Part shown: positions 14,712-26,600 of the stretch, in pieces
How positions within the stretch are numbered: position 1 is the first letter of the stretch
Layout of the letters: every line of letters starts with the position of its first letter
Assembly (NCBI GenBank): GCA_964607765.1
Contig: CAZSNT010000086.1
Location: forward strand, 1 to 41,956
Source of the DNA: CAZSNT01 sp964607765
Lineage (GTDB): Bacteria; Verrucomicrobiota; Lentisphaeria; Oligosphaerales; JABHEG01
DNA length: 41,956 bases
Direction: 5' to 3'
Position numbers and translations under genes: made by a program
The notes under the pieces: generated by a model
Told to the model about the DNA's origin: nothing
What the model saw: the letters and a program-made list of their open reading frames with translations, nothing else
Database searches by the model: none

Positions 14712-15269
14712 TCAGCCTGTCCGCTCGACCGTGATCCGCACTCGCACGCCCGACGGCTCGCGCACCAGAAGCGTCCGTTTCACCCATGCGCCGGGCGGCG
14801 ATACGCGCACGGAAACCGGCGACAACCACACGACCGAACGCGGCGCCGCGACCTCCGCCATCACGACCGCTGCCGGTTCGGGATGCGACGGGGGCGGCCG
14901 TTCCGCCTTAGGAGCCTTCTCAGGCCGTGTCAGCAACAGCAGCCCGACAATCGGCACAAGTGCAGCAGCTGCCCACCACGGCAGGCGTCTCAGCCGCCCA
15001 CACCGCGCCGCTCGGGCAGCTTCCTGCCACCGCGCCGTCGTGGCTGGCGCCACCGGCGCAGGCGCTGTCAGTTCCTCTGCAAGCACCTTGTGCAGGGCCT
15101 GCCAGGCCCGGGCGCTCTCGCAGCATGTTTCGCACCCCGCCACATGCGCGTCGAGGTCCTGCCTCTCAGCGGGCGACAGCGCCTCGTCATGCTGAAGTGT
15201 CAAGAGCTCTTCAGCCTGCTCGCATGTGATGGGGGTTTCTGTGTTCATCAACTGTAAGTGCTGTTTCAC
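14712..15269 (-). CDS. Anti-sigma factor with zinc-binding (ZAS-like) domain
   Basis: The 185-residue membrane protein should bind and hold the ECF sigma factor encoded just upstream. The GTG at 15269 overlaps the sigma stop (GTGA), which favours coupled translation; ATG 15248 is an alternative. The N-terminal part has C16 and the H-x3-C-x2-C motif HVAGCETC (H42, C46, C49), the ZAS anti-sigma signature. One membrane segment spans about residues 98-114 (PWWAAAALVPIVGLLLL), after a basic stretch. The C-terminal ~70 residues are predicted periplasmic, with a Pro-rich start and a short beta-rich end, and could sense an envelope signal. The STN-domain gene follows after the tandem repeats. Confidence 0.87.
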   Translation of the reverse strand: MKQHLQLMNTETPITCEQAEELLTLQHDEALSPAERQDLDAHVAGCETCCESARAWQALHKVLAEELTAPAPVAPATTARWQEAARAARCGRLRRLPWWAAAALVPIVGLLLLTRPEKAPKAERPPPSHPEPAAVVMAEVAAPRSVVWLSPVSVRVSPPGAWVKRTLLVREPSGVRVRITVERTG

Positions 15270-15808
15270 CGGAAAAGGTTCAATCCCTCACCGAGTTCCT
15301 TTCGCAGGATGCGCAAAGCGTAGTGGAGGCGTGACTTGACCGTGCCGGTCGGCAGACCCAGGGCCGCCGCGATCGCGCCGATCTTCATCTCATCGGCATA
15401 GCGCATCAACACGACCTGTCGGTGCTCATCCGACAAATGCTGCAGAGCGACGGCAAGGGCCTGCCCCACCACGCGTCGGTCGCTGGCCGAGCCGTGCGTC
15501 GGCGCGCTCGCGTCGGTCTCAGGCACTTCAACCATGGTGACTGATCGGCGCTGCTTGCGGCGCCGGCCCAGGTGCTTATACCTCAGGATGCCGTAGAGCC
15601 AGGTGAACAGCGCTGAACGACCCCGGAACGTCCGGGCCTGACGGATCGCGGCCACCAGCGTGTCCTGGACCAGGTCCTCCGCCTCGACAGCACAGCGACA
15701 CAGACCGTTCGCCGCACGCAGCAGCCGGGGACCGTACTGCTTCACCAGCGCCTCGCACGCGGCTGCATCGCCCCGCCGTACCCCGTCAATGATCTGGGCA
15801 TCGTCCAT
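15266..15808 (-). CDS. ECF-type RNA polymerase sigma factor
   Basis: The 180-residue protein has sigma-70 region 2 at ~20-90 (YGPRLLRAANGL, AEDLVQDTLVAAIRQARTFRG, FTWLYGILRYKHL) and region 4 at ~115-170 (LSDEHRQVVLMRYADEMKIGAIAAALGLPTGTVKSRL helix-turn-helix). There is no region 1.1 or 3, so it is an extracytoplasmic-function sigma. It directs RNA polymerase to a small regulon when its anti-sigma partner releases it. The start is ATG 15808; no clear ribosome-binding site is seen. It is the first gene of the sigma, anti-sigma, STN operon, 122 bp after the stop of the sulfatase gene on the same strand. I could not define a convincing promoter in that gap. Confidence 0.95.
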   Translation of the reverse strand: MDDAQIIDGVRRGDAAACEALVKQYGPRLLRAANGLCRCAVEAEDLVQDTLVAAIRQARTFRGRSALFTWLYGILRYKHLGRRRKQRRSVTMVEVPETDASAPTHGSASDRRVVGQALAVALQHLSDEHRQVVLMRYADEMKIGAIAAALGLPTGTVKSRLHYALRILRKELGEGLNLFR

Positions 15809-15930
15809 GTGCTGTATGTGTCACGAAACGCCGGGAGGTTCAATCCACCCACGCAGAGCATTGACCATAAACGTAATCAGAGTGGAGTGCCATAACGGTT
15901 TCTCGGCATGGGACGACAGATCGGCTCGCC

Positions 15931-17307
15931 TCACGCCCCCGCGTAACCCGCGCTCGTGTAGCCCGGGTCGGCGTCCGGGCCGTGCCCCAGTTCGGCGAGG
16001 CGCGACCGGAAGCGGGACACGACCCCCGCGTATTCCGGCGCGTCTGCCACGTTGTAGGTCTCGCCCGGATCCGTGTCAAGATCAAACAGCACCTCGGGGA
16101 TGTCCTCACCGTAGTACTGGTACTTCAGCGCGTCCTGCTTGATCATCACGTGGTCCCGGCCGAACTGCGAGACTGACTCGTTGCGCCAAGCCGACGCGTC
16201 GCCGCGCAACAGCGGCACGAGGCTGCGGCTGTCCAGGCCGGGCGGCACGGGGATGTCAGCCAGCTCGCAGAGCGTAGCAAACACGTCGCACAGGTTCACG
16301 TTCTGCTCCACGACACGCCCGCCGTCGACCCCCCGCGGCCAGCGGATGATCAGGGGCACGCGCGCGCTGCCCTCGTAGAAGCGCTGCTTCTCCCAAATCC
16401 CGTGCTCGCCGAGCATCTCGCCGTGATCGGTGGTGTAGATCACAATCCAGTCGTCCAGATCCTGCCCCACGTACTCGAGTTGTCGGAGCACACACCCATA
16501 GTGTTCATCAATGGTCTCGATCATGCCGTAGTAGGCAGCGGTCGCTCGCCGCAGTTCGCGCTCGCTTGCGTCCACGCCCGGACGCACCTGACGCCGGCTG
16601 AGGACGGGGTGATCCGCGACCTCCTGACCGAGGAACGGCCGGACCCGGTTCAGGTAGTACCCGAACGTCTCGGCATCGGTCTGGTAGGGATAGTGGGGCT
16701 GGACCAGACTGACCTTGAGCATGAGCGGCTGCGTCTGTTCGCGATCGTAGGCGGCGTTGTTGAAGTATTCCTCCACGAACCGCAGCGCGGAGCCGGTCCA
16801 CTCCCGGTCCCACCGCGTCAGATGCGACTCGCCGACGCCGGCCCGCAGCACTTCCTTCGTGTCGGACCATTTGAAGTCCCCGAACGGCCGCTGGTGTTTC
16901 CTGAACTCCGCGTCCACCTTCCCCCCGATGTGGGCTGCGCTGACCTGGATGTCACCGGCCGGCCGGTCTGTCCAGCCCTGCATCTGGTCGACCCCCTGGT
17001 GGTGCAGTTTGCCGCAGCACACGGTGCGGTACGCGTAGCGTGAGAAGAGGCGTGCGAACGTGAGATGCCCGGGCTGCAGGTCGCTCCAGCCCTCGCAACC
17101 GCAGGTCTTCGGCAACTGTCCCGCCATCATACACTGCCGACCCGGCACGCAGATCGGCGACGGGGTGTACGCGTTGTTGAACACGACGCCGGTGCGCGCC
17201 AGCTCGTCCAGGACAGGCGTGCGCACAACCGGGTCACCGGCGAACCCCGCCATGTCGGCACGGTGTTCGTCACTCATGAGGAACAGAATGTTGGGGCGCT
17301 TCTCCAC
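15931..17307 (-). CDS. Sulfatase (CVPGR active site)
   Basis: The 458-residue family S1 sulfatase starts at GTG 17307, 8 bases after AGGAGGAG. The metal-binding start is MSDEHRADM (D13, E14). The formylglycine motif is CVPGRQCMMAGQ, with C53 modified and Gly56 in place of the more common Ser/Thr, a variant seen in several S1 subfamilies. D294-H295 in YTTDHGEMLGEHG and the following FYEGSARVPLIIRWP belong to the core. This motif set resembles choline-sulfatase or iduronate/heparan-type sulfatases more than the other two sulfatases in the window, so a different sulfate linkage is likely. No signal peptide is visible. It is divergent from the giant surface protein gene across 378 bp. Confidence 0.93.
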   Translation of the reverse strand: MEKRPNILFLMSDEHRADMAGFAGDPVVRTPVLDELARTGVVFNNAYTPSPICVPGRQCMMAGQLPKTCGCEGWSDLQPGHLTFARLFSRYAYRTVCCGKLHHQGVDQMQGWTDRPAGDIQVSAAHIGGKVDAEFRKHQRPFGDFKWSDTKEVLRAGVGESHLTRWDREWTGSALRFVEEYFNNAAYDREQTQPLMLKVSLVQPHYPYQTDAETFGYYLNRVRPFLGQEVADHPVLSRRQVRPGVDASERELRRATAAYYGMIETIDEHYGCVLRQLEYVGQDLDDWIVIYTTDHGEMLGEHGIWEKQRFYEGSARVPLIIRWPRGVDGGRVVEQNVNLCDVFATLCELADIPVPPGLDSRSLVPLLRGDASAWRNESVSQFGRDHVMIKQDALKYQYYGEDIPEVLFDLDTDPGETYNVADAPEYAGVVSRFRSRLAELGHGPDADPGYTSAGYAGA

Positions 17308-17685
17308 TGCCGGTTCTCCTCCTGGTTCTCAAGGCATGGGCGGCGTGGAGAACATACCTGCCAGACGACCGAACGTCGCGACAACCATCGTGTTTGCCGC
17401 CGTTCGAGGGTGCCATTCTGCCTTGGATCGCGACGAGCGACCCACATCGCGCGCGCTCCAGACAATAAACAGATGGCGCCGGCAGCCTCCGTCCCATTGC
17501 CCCCTCGCGTTTCCTGATGTACTATGTAAGCACTGTGACCTGCGAAGCCCGATCGCCCCGCTCAACACACGAGGACGAAGGACGGGGCATTCCGGATCCC
17601 ATCTCGCTGACTCCATTGGTCAAGGGATAGCAAGTCTTTCCGGCGGCCTACCGCGCCGGGGGAAGAACCGCCAGGAGGATCTGTC
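17308..17685. other. 378-bp intergenic region between the divergent sulfatase and giant protein genes
   Basis: It holds ribosome-binding sites at both ends: AGGAGGAG for the GTG at 17307 on the minus strand, and AGGAGG at 17671-17676 for the ATG at 17686. Promoters for both genes must lie here, but I see no box pair good enough to call; TTGCCC at 17497 and TATGTA at 17523 are 20 bp apart and weak. ORFs crossing the region have no ribosome-binding site or recognisable product. Confidence 0.5.
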
Positions 17686-20600
17686 ATGTACACTCACGCC
17701 TGTCGTACCGTCGTTGTTGCTGCCGGAGTCGTGCTGTTCTCTGTTGTCTTCTGTGTCGCGCCGGTCGAAGCCGTGCTCTACTCGGAAGCTGGGGCCAGTG
17801 CCTACACGATTCGCATGAAGCCAGCGCCAACGGCCCCCGTTCAGCTATTGCCCAACGGCGACTTCGGGCTCGATCCACAGGATGATGTGGATGCCCTGTC
17901 GCTCGGGAACGACCCCTACGCCGGCGCAACCAGCCCGATCGGTCCGCGTCTTGACGTGTTTGCTGTCTCGCCCGGCAGCACGGGCACAACGCCTGGCGGC
18001 GCCCTCACCGCAAGAGCAGCGCTGCCGCTGCCGGTTGAGCGCGACATCTACCGCGAGAGCAGTTACTTCAACGAAGTGCTCATCCCCGGCCTGATCCCCG
18101 ACGCCGCGGTGGACGCGTTCGAAGCAAGCAACCTGGTTGATACCGGCAATGAGAGTACGAACCAGTGGATCTACTTCTCGCTCGCGCCCGGCTCCCCGAC
18201 CCTTGCCGCCAACGGCTGGCAGTCGAATGATGTGCTCATGGTGCAGTACAAGAACAGCGGCACGCTGGCTCTGTTCGCGGACGCGGCCCAATTCGGCAGC
18301 CCCCTCGAACTCGATGCGCTGTCCCTCAAGGACCAGACAAGGGACGGCAACCCGTACGACCCGGCCAATGACATGCTGATCTACTCCTCCGCGCTTGCCG
18401 CCGACCACCATATCTACCATTACGGTCACGGCGAACCCGGTGGTCACAAGCCGCATACGTACCCGGAATTCGGCATCGAGCACTCGGGCCCCGGTATTGG
18501 TTCCGACGACCTCACCGCACTCGAGCACATCTTCTACCGCAGACTCGTACGGCGCTTCCCGTTGAAGGGGGTGGAAGAGCAGAACGGCGCTTCCGCAGTC
18601 TGCTACTTCGACGGTCACGCCACGCACCTCTCGCCGCCCGGCAATCAGGCGGATCTGCACGCCTACTACGCCTGTGCATCGCGCAATCACTCGCCCGACC
18701 CAAACGGCGACCACAGCGTCGAGTACGGTGCCAAAGGGGATCCCGGTGTGACCCCCGTTGGTTTCTCCCGGATTCTGAAAGCCCTCGCGGATGCCGGCAA
18801 GAGCGTGGCCGATGTCAAGTTCCGCTGGACGCCGGGAACGCTGGGAGACGATCTGCGGGGAAACAACACGCGGTGGGGCGACCCCCGGGACGGCGACTGG
18901 TGGTACGACGAGAACACCCAGGTCGAACTGCGGCGCTACGCCGGTTCGTCCGGTGCAGTGTACGTCGATGACACCTTGATCGCCCAGTATCCCGACTTCG
19001 GCAGCATCTGGATGCGGATCGACTATGCACAGAATGCCATCCGCGGCTGGACCGACGCCCAGCATCCCGTCCCCGTGCAGAGCTTGCAGTCGCCGTACGA
19101 TGTGATAGCCGAAGCGTTCAGCTCGGACCATGGCGGACGACCGGCACGGCTGTTTTTCTCTTCCATCGAGGCGCCGGTCCAGGTGGACTTCAATGCCGGT
19201 CAACCGTTGCACCAGGGCGCCTATTTCGACATCACGGCCGGTGAACTTCAGGTACTCGAAGGCACTGACAGTGAAAGCGCCGGCCTCTGGTCGGAACAGG
19301 AACAGGTGGTGCAGCTGCAGGTTGATTCCGATGCCGTGGTGCTGAATGACGGTGATCCGGCCGTTGCCGACACGGACATGTCCCTCCTGCTGCCCCTGAG
19401 CAACCACGGCGCGGTCGACGCATCCGCGGTCAGGGTCACGCTGTTTGTCGCCGCGGAGTCCGCCTCGCTGGCCACGGTTGTCAGCGCGACCGCCTACTAC
19501 GGAGCTGTCCCGGCAAACGGCCAGAGCACGCTGCCCGCGACGACCCGCACCGCGAACGGTATCACGGTCCGCCTGGCCCAGGGGGCCCTGGCCGGGGCAG
19601 ACGTGGTGTTCAGGGCGATCATCACCTACGACGATGGCTCTTTCGCCGAAAGCCCCTTCACACTCTCACTCCCTGCATCCGGCGCGCTTGCCGGCGAGTG
19701 GTTTGTCGGCGGCTCGGACGTGCAGGACGACAGCACTTGGAACGGGACGGTCATTCTGAACACGTTCGGGCAGGCAATCGCGGGCACGATCACCTCGTCT
19801 GCCGGCGGAACGTATTCGATTACCAACGGCAACTTCTCCATGAGCGCAACGGGAACGGTGACCGGGTCGTTCACCGACAGCCGCACGCCCACACCGGTGA
19901 CCACCAACTTCACCATGCAGATGAACTCGGGCGAGGGGGTCATGGCGGGCGAGGGCAACGCGGCGGGCGGCGGGGAGGACGGTGCGTTTGTCTTTGTGAA
20001 GAAGTCATCGCAATTCGCCACTGATCCCGACCTTGCCGGCACGTGGTTTCTCGGCGGGGAGGACCTGCAGGACGATCATACGTGGGACGGACAGTTGACC
20101 ATCGACAGCACAGGGACGGTCACCGGCGGGACGTACAACAGCTCCGAAGGCGGCAGCAACGCGATTACGGGCGGTACGTTCAGCTTCGGTGCAAACGGCG
20201 CGGTCACCGGCAGCTTCACCGATTTCGATGGCGCCGTGTCCGTCACCACAGGCCTGATTCTGCAGATGGACTGGCAGAAAGGTGTGATGGCCGGGCCGGG
20301 CAAGGCCACGACCGGCACGGAAGAAGGGATGTTCATCCTTGTGAAGAGAGCGGCGCCGCAGTTCGTGACGGCCGACCTGGCAGGGACCTGGTTCGTGGGC
20401 GGCTCCGACCTGCAGGGCGAGCACACGTGGGATGCAGTGATCACCATCGACAACACGGGTACGGTTGTCGCGCCGTTTGGCACGTACAACTCCTCGGAAG
20501 GCACCACCACGCCGATCACGTCGGGCAGCTTCAGCATCGCGGCAGACGGCACGGTCACCGGCAGCTTCACTGACACCGATCCGCAGGGCGACGTGACCAC

Positions 20601-23600
20601 CAGTTTCACGCTGCAGATGAACGACGAGAAGGACCTGATGGGCGGCGAAGGCAACGTGACCGTGCCAGCCAACGACAACGAAGACGGGCTCTTCACGTTC
20701 ACCAAACAGACGGGCGCCGGCACGCCCGTGAGTCCCTTGCCCGCTGTCACCGGTTTGAACTGTTCGCTCATCAATGGCCAGATCACGCTGAACTGGACGG
20801 CACCGAATGATCCCGATTACGCCGGCGTGGTCATCCTGCGGCGGGACGATGGGCCGGTGACGGCTGAACCAGCCCCCGGAACACAGTACAGCGCAGGGCA
20901 GTCTGTAGGAGGCGCGCACGTTGTCTACGTCGGCAGCGGGGTGCCCTCGGGCACGTTTGCGGATGCCGATATTCCGGGCGGCGGCGTGTACCACTACGGC
21001 GTTTTTGCACACGATGCGACGTGGGGCTATGCGGCGGGCCAGACCACGCAGTGCCCCGTCCACTCGGTGCAATTCGTGGCCTGGAACCACGGCACGATTA
21101 CCGGTGACGCGGTGCAGCTGGTGGCGCCGGGCGGCGCGACGGCAGCCGTCATACCGAGTCCTGATCCCGGCTACCAGTTCGTGGACTGGACCGGGGACTA
21201 CTTCGGCGCGGACAGCCCGTTGGTGCTCGACCCCGTCACCGGAGACATGGTCGTGTTTGCGAACTTCGCCACAACGAAAGTGGATCTCACAATCGCGGTG
21301 ACCGGCAACGGCGCCCTGCCGCTGCCCGGCGTCCGCCCTGTCGTTCCAGGCACGCCCTACGTGGTCGCCGCGGCGCCACAGCCCGGGAACGTGTTCGTGG
21401 AGTGGACGCTGGCTCCACCGACTGACGGCACCATCACAAACCCGACGTTGGGAACGACCGAAGTCATCATCGCGGCGCCTGCCACTCTGACAGCGGTCTT
21501 CGCCGAACACCTCGTGGCGGACTTCCGTGCCAGCCCGCGGACCGTTGCCACAGGGCAAAGCGTCCAATTCACGTCCCAGTCCGTAGGGACGATCGCTCAG
21601 TATTCCTGGGACTTCGGTGATACCGGCACACACACAGGGCCAGAGCCGCAGGTGCAGCACATCTACAGCACGCCGGGCATCTACGACGTGTCGCTGACCG
21701 TATCCGACGCTCGGCGGCGGGCATCGGACACGATAACCAAACAGGGCTACATCCAAGTGACCGGGAGGAGCATCCAGGGGCGTGTTACGGCTGCGGCCGA
21801 CGGAACGGGGATCAACGGGTGCCTCGTCGAGGTGTGGAAGGGCAACGGCGTTGTCGCCTCGGCAACGACGACCGGCGGGCCCGGCGTGGAAGGAACGTAT
21901 GCAATTCCCGGGCTGCCTCTTGTCGGTGGACTGATCGTCGCGGTCTGGCCGCCTCCGGACCAGCCCTATCACCACCAGTTCCATGACGGCGCCGCGACAT
22001 GGGACGCCGCGACGCGTGTCACCACAGTCGCCAGTGACCTGACACTCAACTTCGCGCTGCAGAGCACGCCTCAGAACGGCATCGAGGGAACGGTCTACAA
22101 CACACTGGGCACACCGGCCAATCCGACCGAGACCGCAGCTGGGGCGCTGGTCAGGGCGTTCTCCGCGAGCCTGGCCGTGAGTGCGCACACGCTCACGGAC
22201 GCCGGCGGACACTACACGTTCCACGGACTGCTGCCTGCCCCGGACTACAAGGTCAGCGTCTGGCCTGAGGTCGGAACGGAAGAGTTCTACTACGCCATCC
22301 CGGAGGGGCAGACCCCGGGCCAATACGCACCAACCTACAGCGTCCTGTCCTGGGAACAGGCCACGGCACTGACACCGACTGATCCCCCGCTGACAGGCAT
22401 CGACATCGTGCTGGACCCCGATGCCGTTCAGACGGGCACGATCGAAGGAACAGTCTTCGAAACAGACGGTGTCACCCCGGTCCCCGGCGTCCTCGTACAC
22501 GCCTGGTCTTCCTACTACGGTGTTGGAGGCAGCACGGTGACCAATGCCAACGGCACGTACCGCATCGACGGGCTGACTGTTGTGCCGGCGCCGAGCGCAG
22601 CGCAGAAGGGGTACATCGTCGAAGTACCACCGGGACGCTTCCCCGGCAGCGTCTACACCGCACCGCGCCGGGGCGCGGGCGGAACGCGGGTGCCGACCGG
22701 CAGTACTGGCATTGACCTCTCGCTGCGCACGGTCGCAAGCGTTGCGGGAACGGTGACGGACACCACCACGGCCAATGTTGCCGGTGTCACCGTCATCGCC
22801 TGGTCACCGACCACCGGATCGATCGACGCAGCCATAACCGACGCCAACGGCAACTACGCCATCAACGGCCTGCTCCCCGCAGCCGACTACGTGATCACCG
22901 CGTTCCCCGAGCACTATCCCGTGCAGTACTACAATCAAGCCGCCACTCTGGCGGGTGCCGCTCCAGTTGACCTGTTCACGCAGGATCGAGGCGACATCGA
23001 CTTCACACTCGACAGAGGCCCGACCATTCAGGGCAAGGTCACCATCGAGAACACGACTACCCCCGCGCCCGGGGTCACCGTGAGCATTCTGGCCCCCGAC
23101 ACGAATCTGGGCGGCACGGCGCTGACAGACGCCAATGGCCACTATGAGCTGCGGGGGTTGCCCAATGGGACCAATTACGTCGTGTCCGTCCTTGGCCAGC
23201 ACCAGTATCTGCCGGCGTTCTACAACTCGGCTGCGGGCAACTCAACCGTCTACAGGTGGGTGGACGCCGAGCCGGTTCCCCCGCAGCCGTACGCCACCTC
23301 GACGCCGCGGAACCTGGTTCTGACAGCCGGCGTCAGCATCTCGGGCGCCGTCACCCATGGTGGCGCGGCCATCGCCGGCATCTCAGTGCAAGCATGGTCG
23401 GCGACTGCCCGTGCCTGGGGCGTGGCGCAGACAGCGGGCACCATCACCAACGGGTCCAACTACACGATCACGGGACTCGTCCCCAATACGACATACGAGG
23501 TCCAAGTCGCCCCGGCAGAGCATCTGGCGCAGACCCAAAGCAACGTTGCGGTGACACAGCAGAACGCTACGGGAGTCGACTTCATCCTGGAGAAGCCGAG

Positions 23601-26600
23601 CCGTGAGATACGCGGTACGGTGAGCGGACTCGGTCCGGGCGATATTGCCACGGTCTACGCGTGGTCGGCCTTCCAGAACAGCGGGGGCACTGCCCCGGTT
23701 GTCGGTACCGGCGGCCGGGCCGCCGTGGCCTACTCAATCCCGGGGTTGGTGGCGGCCCCCGATTACACGGTAGAAGTGCGCGCGCCGCGCTACCGCTACC
23801 AAGCCTACAACAACAAGACAACCCGGGCCGCCGCGGATCTGGTGGATCTGGAGACCGGAGACAAGAACAACATCAACTTCGCCCTGACCCCCGCCGCTGT
23901 CACCATCTCCGGCGTCATCACCTTCCCGCAAGGCGCACAGCCCGGCGAAAATGTCCGGGTGGAGGTCTTCTCGCTGGCAACGGGCGAAGGCAGAGGCGTC
24001 TGGGTCACGCTCCAGCAGGGCTCGACGCTGCCCTACGCAGTCACGGGACTCGCCGAGGCCGATGACTACGTGGTGTCGGCCTGGCCGGACACGTACCGCG
24101 TGCAGTTCTTCGAGCAAGCGTCCGACATGGCGAATGCGACGCTTGTAGACACGACTGATCAAGTCGCAGACACGGCTGTGGACTTCGACCTCAGCGCCGG
24201 CCGCTCGATTGCCGGGACGATCGATGACGGCACGGGAGCACCCGCGCCGAACACGACGGTGGAGGCATGGTCCAGGAGCACCGGATCCCGGGGCAGCGCC
24301 AGGACAGCCGCCGACGGCACGTTCACCATCATCGGGCTGGAGCAGGCGGCCGATTTCCTTGTGGCCGCCATCGTGCCCGGACAAGCGCCCTTCGTCTACC
24401 ACAAGGACGGGACAGTGCGCGATCCCGCTCGCGGCGGCCAGGTCAGCACGGTTGCCGGCGACCTCGTCCAGATCGACATATCCCTGGCCGAGGGTATGTC
24501 CATCAGCGGTACAGTCCGTGACACGGCGGGACGTGCCCTGGGCGGACTGTGGGTCAACGCCTGGTCCGTGAGCAGGCAGGCAGGCAACGGCGTGTTCACG
24601 CTCGCCGACGGCTCATACCAGATTCCGGGCCTGCCGGACGCAAACGATTACACCGTGGCGGTCCGACCGGGCACCGCGAGTCCCTACAAAGGCCAGCAGA
24701 GGAGCCCCGTCGCAGCCGGCAACACGGGCGTGGACTTCGTGCTCACTGTGGGGCACGCACTCACCGGGACAGTAACAGACGGAGCCACGGGCGCTGCCGT
24801 CGCCGGCGTCGATGTGCAGCTGTGGTCGGAAGCCGCCAACGTCGTGGTGTGGACACAGACCGACGAGACGGGCCTGTACGAGCTCAGCGGCCTGCCGACG
24901 GCCGCGGACTACCTGCTGACGGCCGCCGCCACATCCTCTGCCATCTCCTACATTGGCTATGCCGAGACGGGACTGTCGATCACAGCGGATGTGGTCAGGG
25001 ACATCGCCCTCACACCGGCTGCAACCATGCACGGGAGAGTACTGAGCAGCGATGGCGTGACCCCGGTACCGGCCGTACTCGTTACCGCGTCCTCGGCGGG
25101 GACCGGCTTCAGTGGACGCGCTTACACGGACGCCGATGGCGACTTCGAGATCCCGAATATGCCCCCGGCCAGCGACTACACCGTGACCGCTCGACCGGTT
25201 CAGCATGCGGCGCAGCAACAGCTCGACCAGTCGCCCGATGACCAGGTCATCTTCGTTCTTGAGAGCGGCGGAGCCATCTCGGGAACCGTGCGGGATGCCT
25301 CCGGACTCGGGTTACCCAACGTTCGGATCGTGGTTGAGTCTCTGTCCATGAATGTGCGTGCTGTAGGCCTGACCGGCGCCAACGGCCTGTATGAAGTCAA
25401 CGGTTTGCGCGCCCTTGATCGAGACGGCAATCCTGTCGCAGATTACGTCGTGACGGCTTTCGTTCGAGGCTACCCGCCGATGTCCAAGGGCGGCAGAAGC
25501 GTGGGAGACGTCGTCGACCTGACAGCGGTGCGCGGCACCGAAAACGAGTTCAGCGGCAGCATTGCTGACGCGACCGGCGCCGCTCCCGGTGCCGGCGTGG
25601 TCGTTGTCGTGGAAGTGTTCGATGAGACTCTTGGTTTTGTCAAGCGGGTGAACTCGGCAGCTGACGGCTCTTTCCTGGTCGACGGCCTGCGCCCCGACCG
25701 CTACTACCAGCTCAAGTTCGAGGCACCGGGCGGCAGCGTGGGTGCGCCGGAAGCTCAGTGGGCGGCAACAGAACAGGGTGGGGAGGACTTCCATGCCGGC
25801 GTGGGCAACGTGGCACAGGCTGGCTCATTCCTGACGCAACCGTCATTCCTGTTCCGGTTCGCGTCCGCCTGGACAGGGCAGCGCGGTGAGGAAAGCGACT
25901 CGCGGGATCATGAGCCCGGGGCGGTCGTCAACCTGCACTCCACGACCCACACGGTCAACCAGCCGTCGTCTGTCGCGCAGATTGCCGTGGCCTGGTCCGC
26001 GCCGGCCGGAGCCCCGGACCTGGCTGGCTACTACACGGCATTCAGCGTTGACCCGGCGCATGCTTTTGACACGTCGAATACAGCAGGGATGGATTTGGTG
26101 GAGGTGGCGAGCGCGATCAGTCCGGACTACGCCGGCCAGGGCGAAATCACGCGTTACTTCCACGTTGCGGCGGTCGATACAGACGGCGCTATCGGGGCGA
26201 CCTCGCACCTTGGGGCGTTTCGCATAGACACGAATCCACCCACCGATGCCAAAGTCGAGATGCCCGCCGCCACTGCCGAACTCGCCGTGGTCCTGACCCT
26301 CGGCGCCACAGGCGCGACAGAGATGTATATCAGCAACACCAACTACGGAATCGGCGGCGCCTGGGAACCGTTCGTGGCCAGCAAGCTCTGGCAGCTGACA
26401 GATGGTGACGGCCAGAAAACTGTTTATGTGCAATTCAGAGACAGCGCCGGCAACATCGCCCAGGCCTTTGCCAACACCGTCGTCGAACCGGGAGTGGAAT
26501 TGACGTTCCAGCCCGGCTGGAACCTGCTGTCACTGCCTTTTGATACGCCGGAAACGAGAGGGCCGACACAGGTCCTGGTTGACGCAACGGGGGCTGGACT

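Noticed and set aside
14689..14716. Hairpin GCTGATC/GATCAGC as a terminator at the anti-sigma gene end
   Set aside because: The stem overlaps the stop codon, has competing internal palindromes and no T-run; terminating here would also cut off the operon's third gene.
20005..22500. An 831-codon minus-strand open frame inside the giant surface protein gene
   Set aside because: It is fully antisense to a gene with recognisable repeats, has no motif or ribosome-binding site, and reflects codon bias of the real gene.
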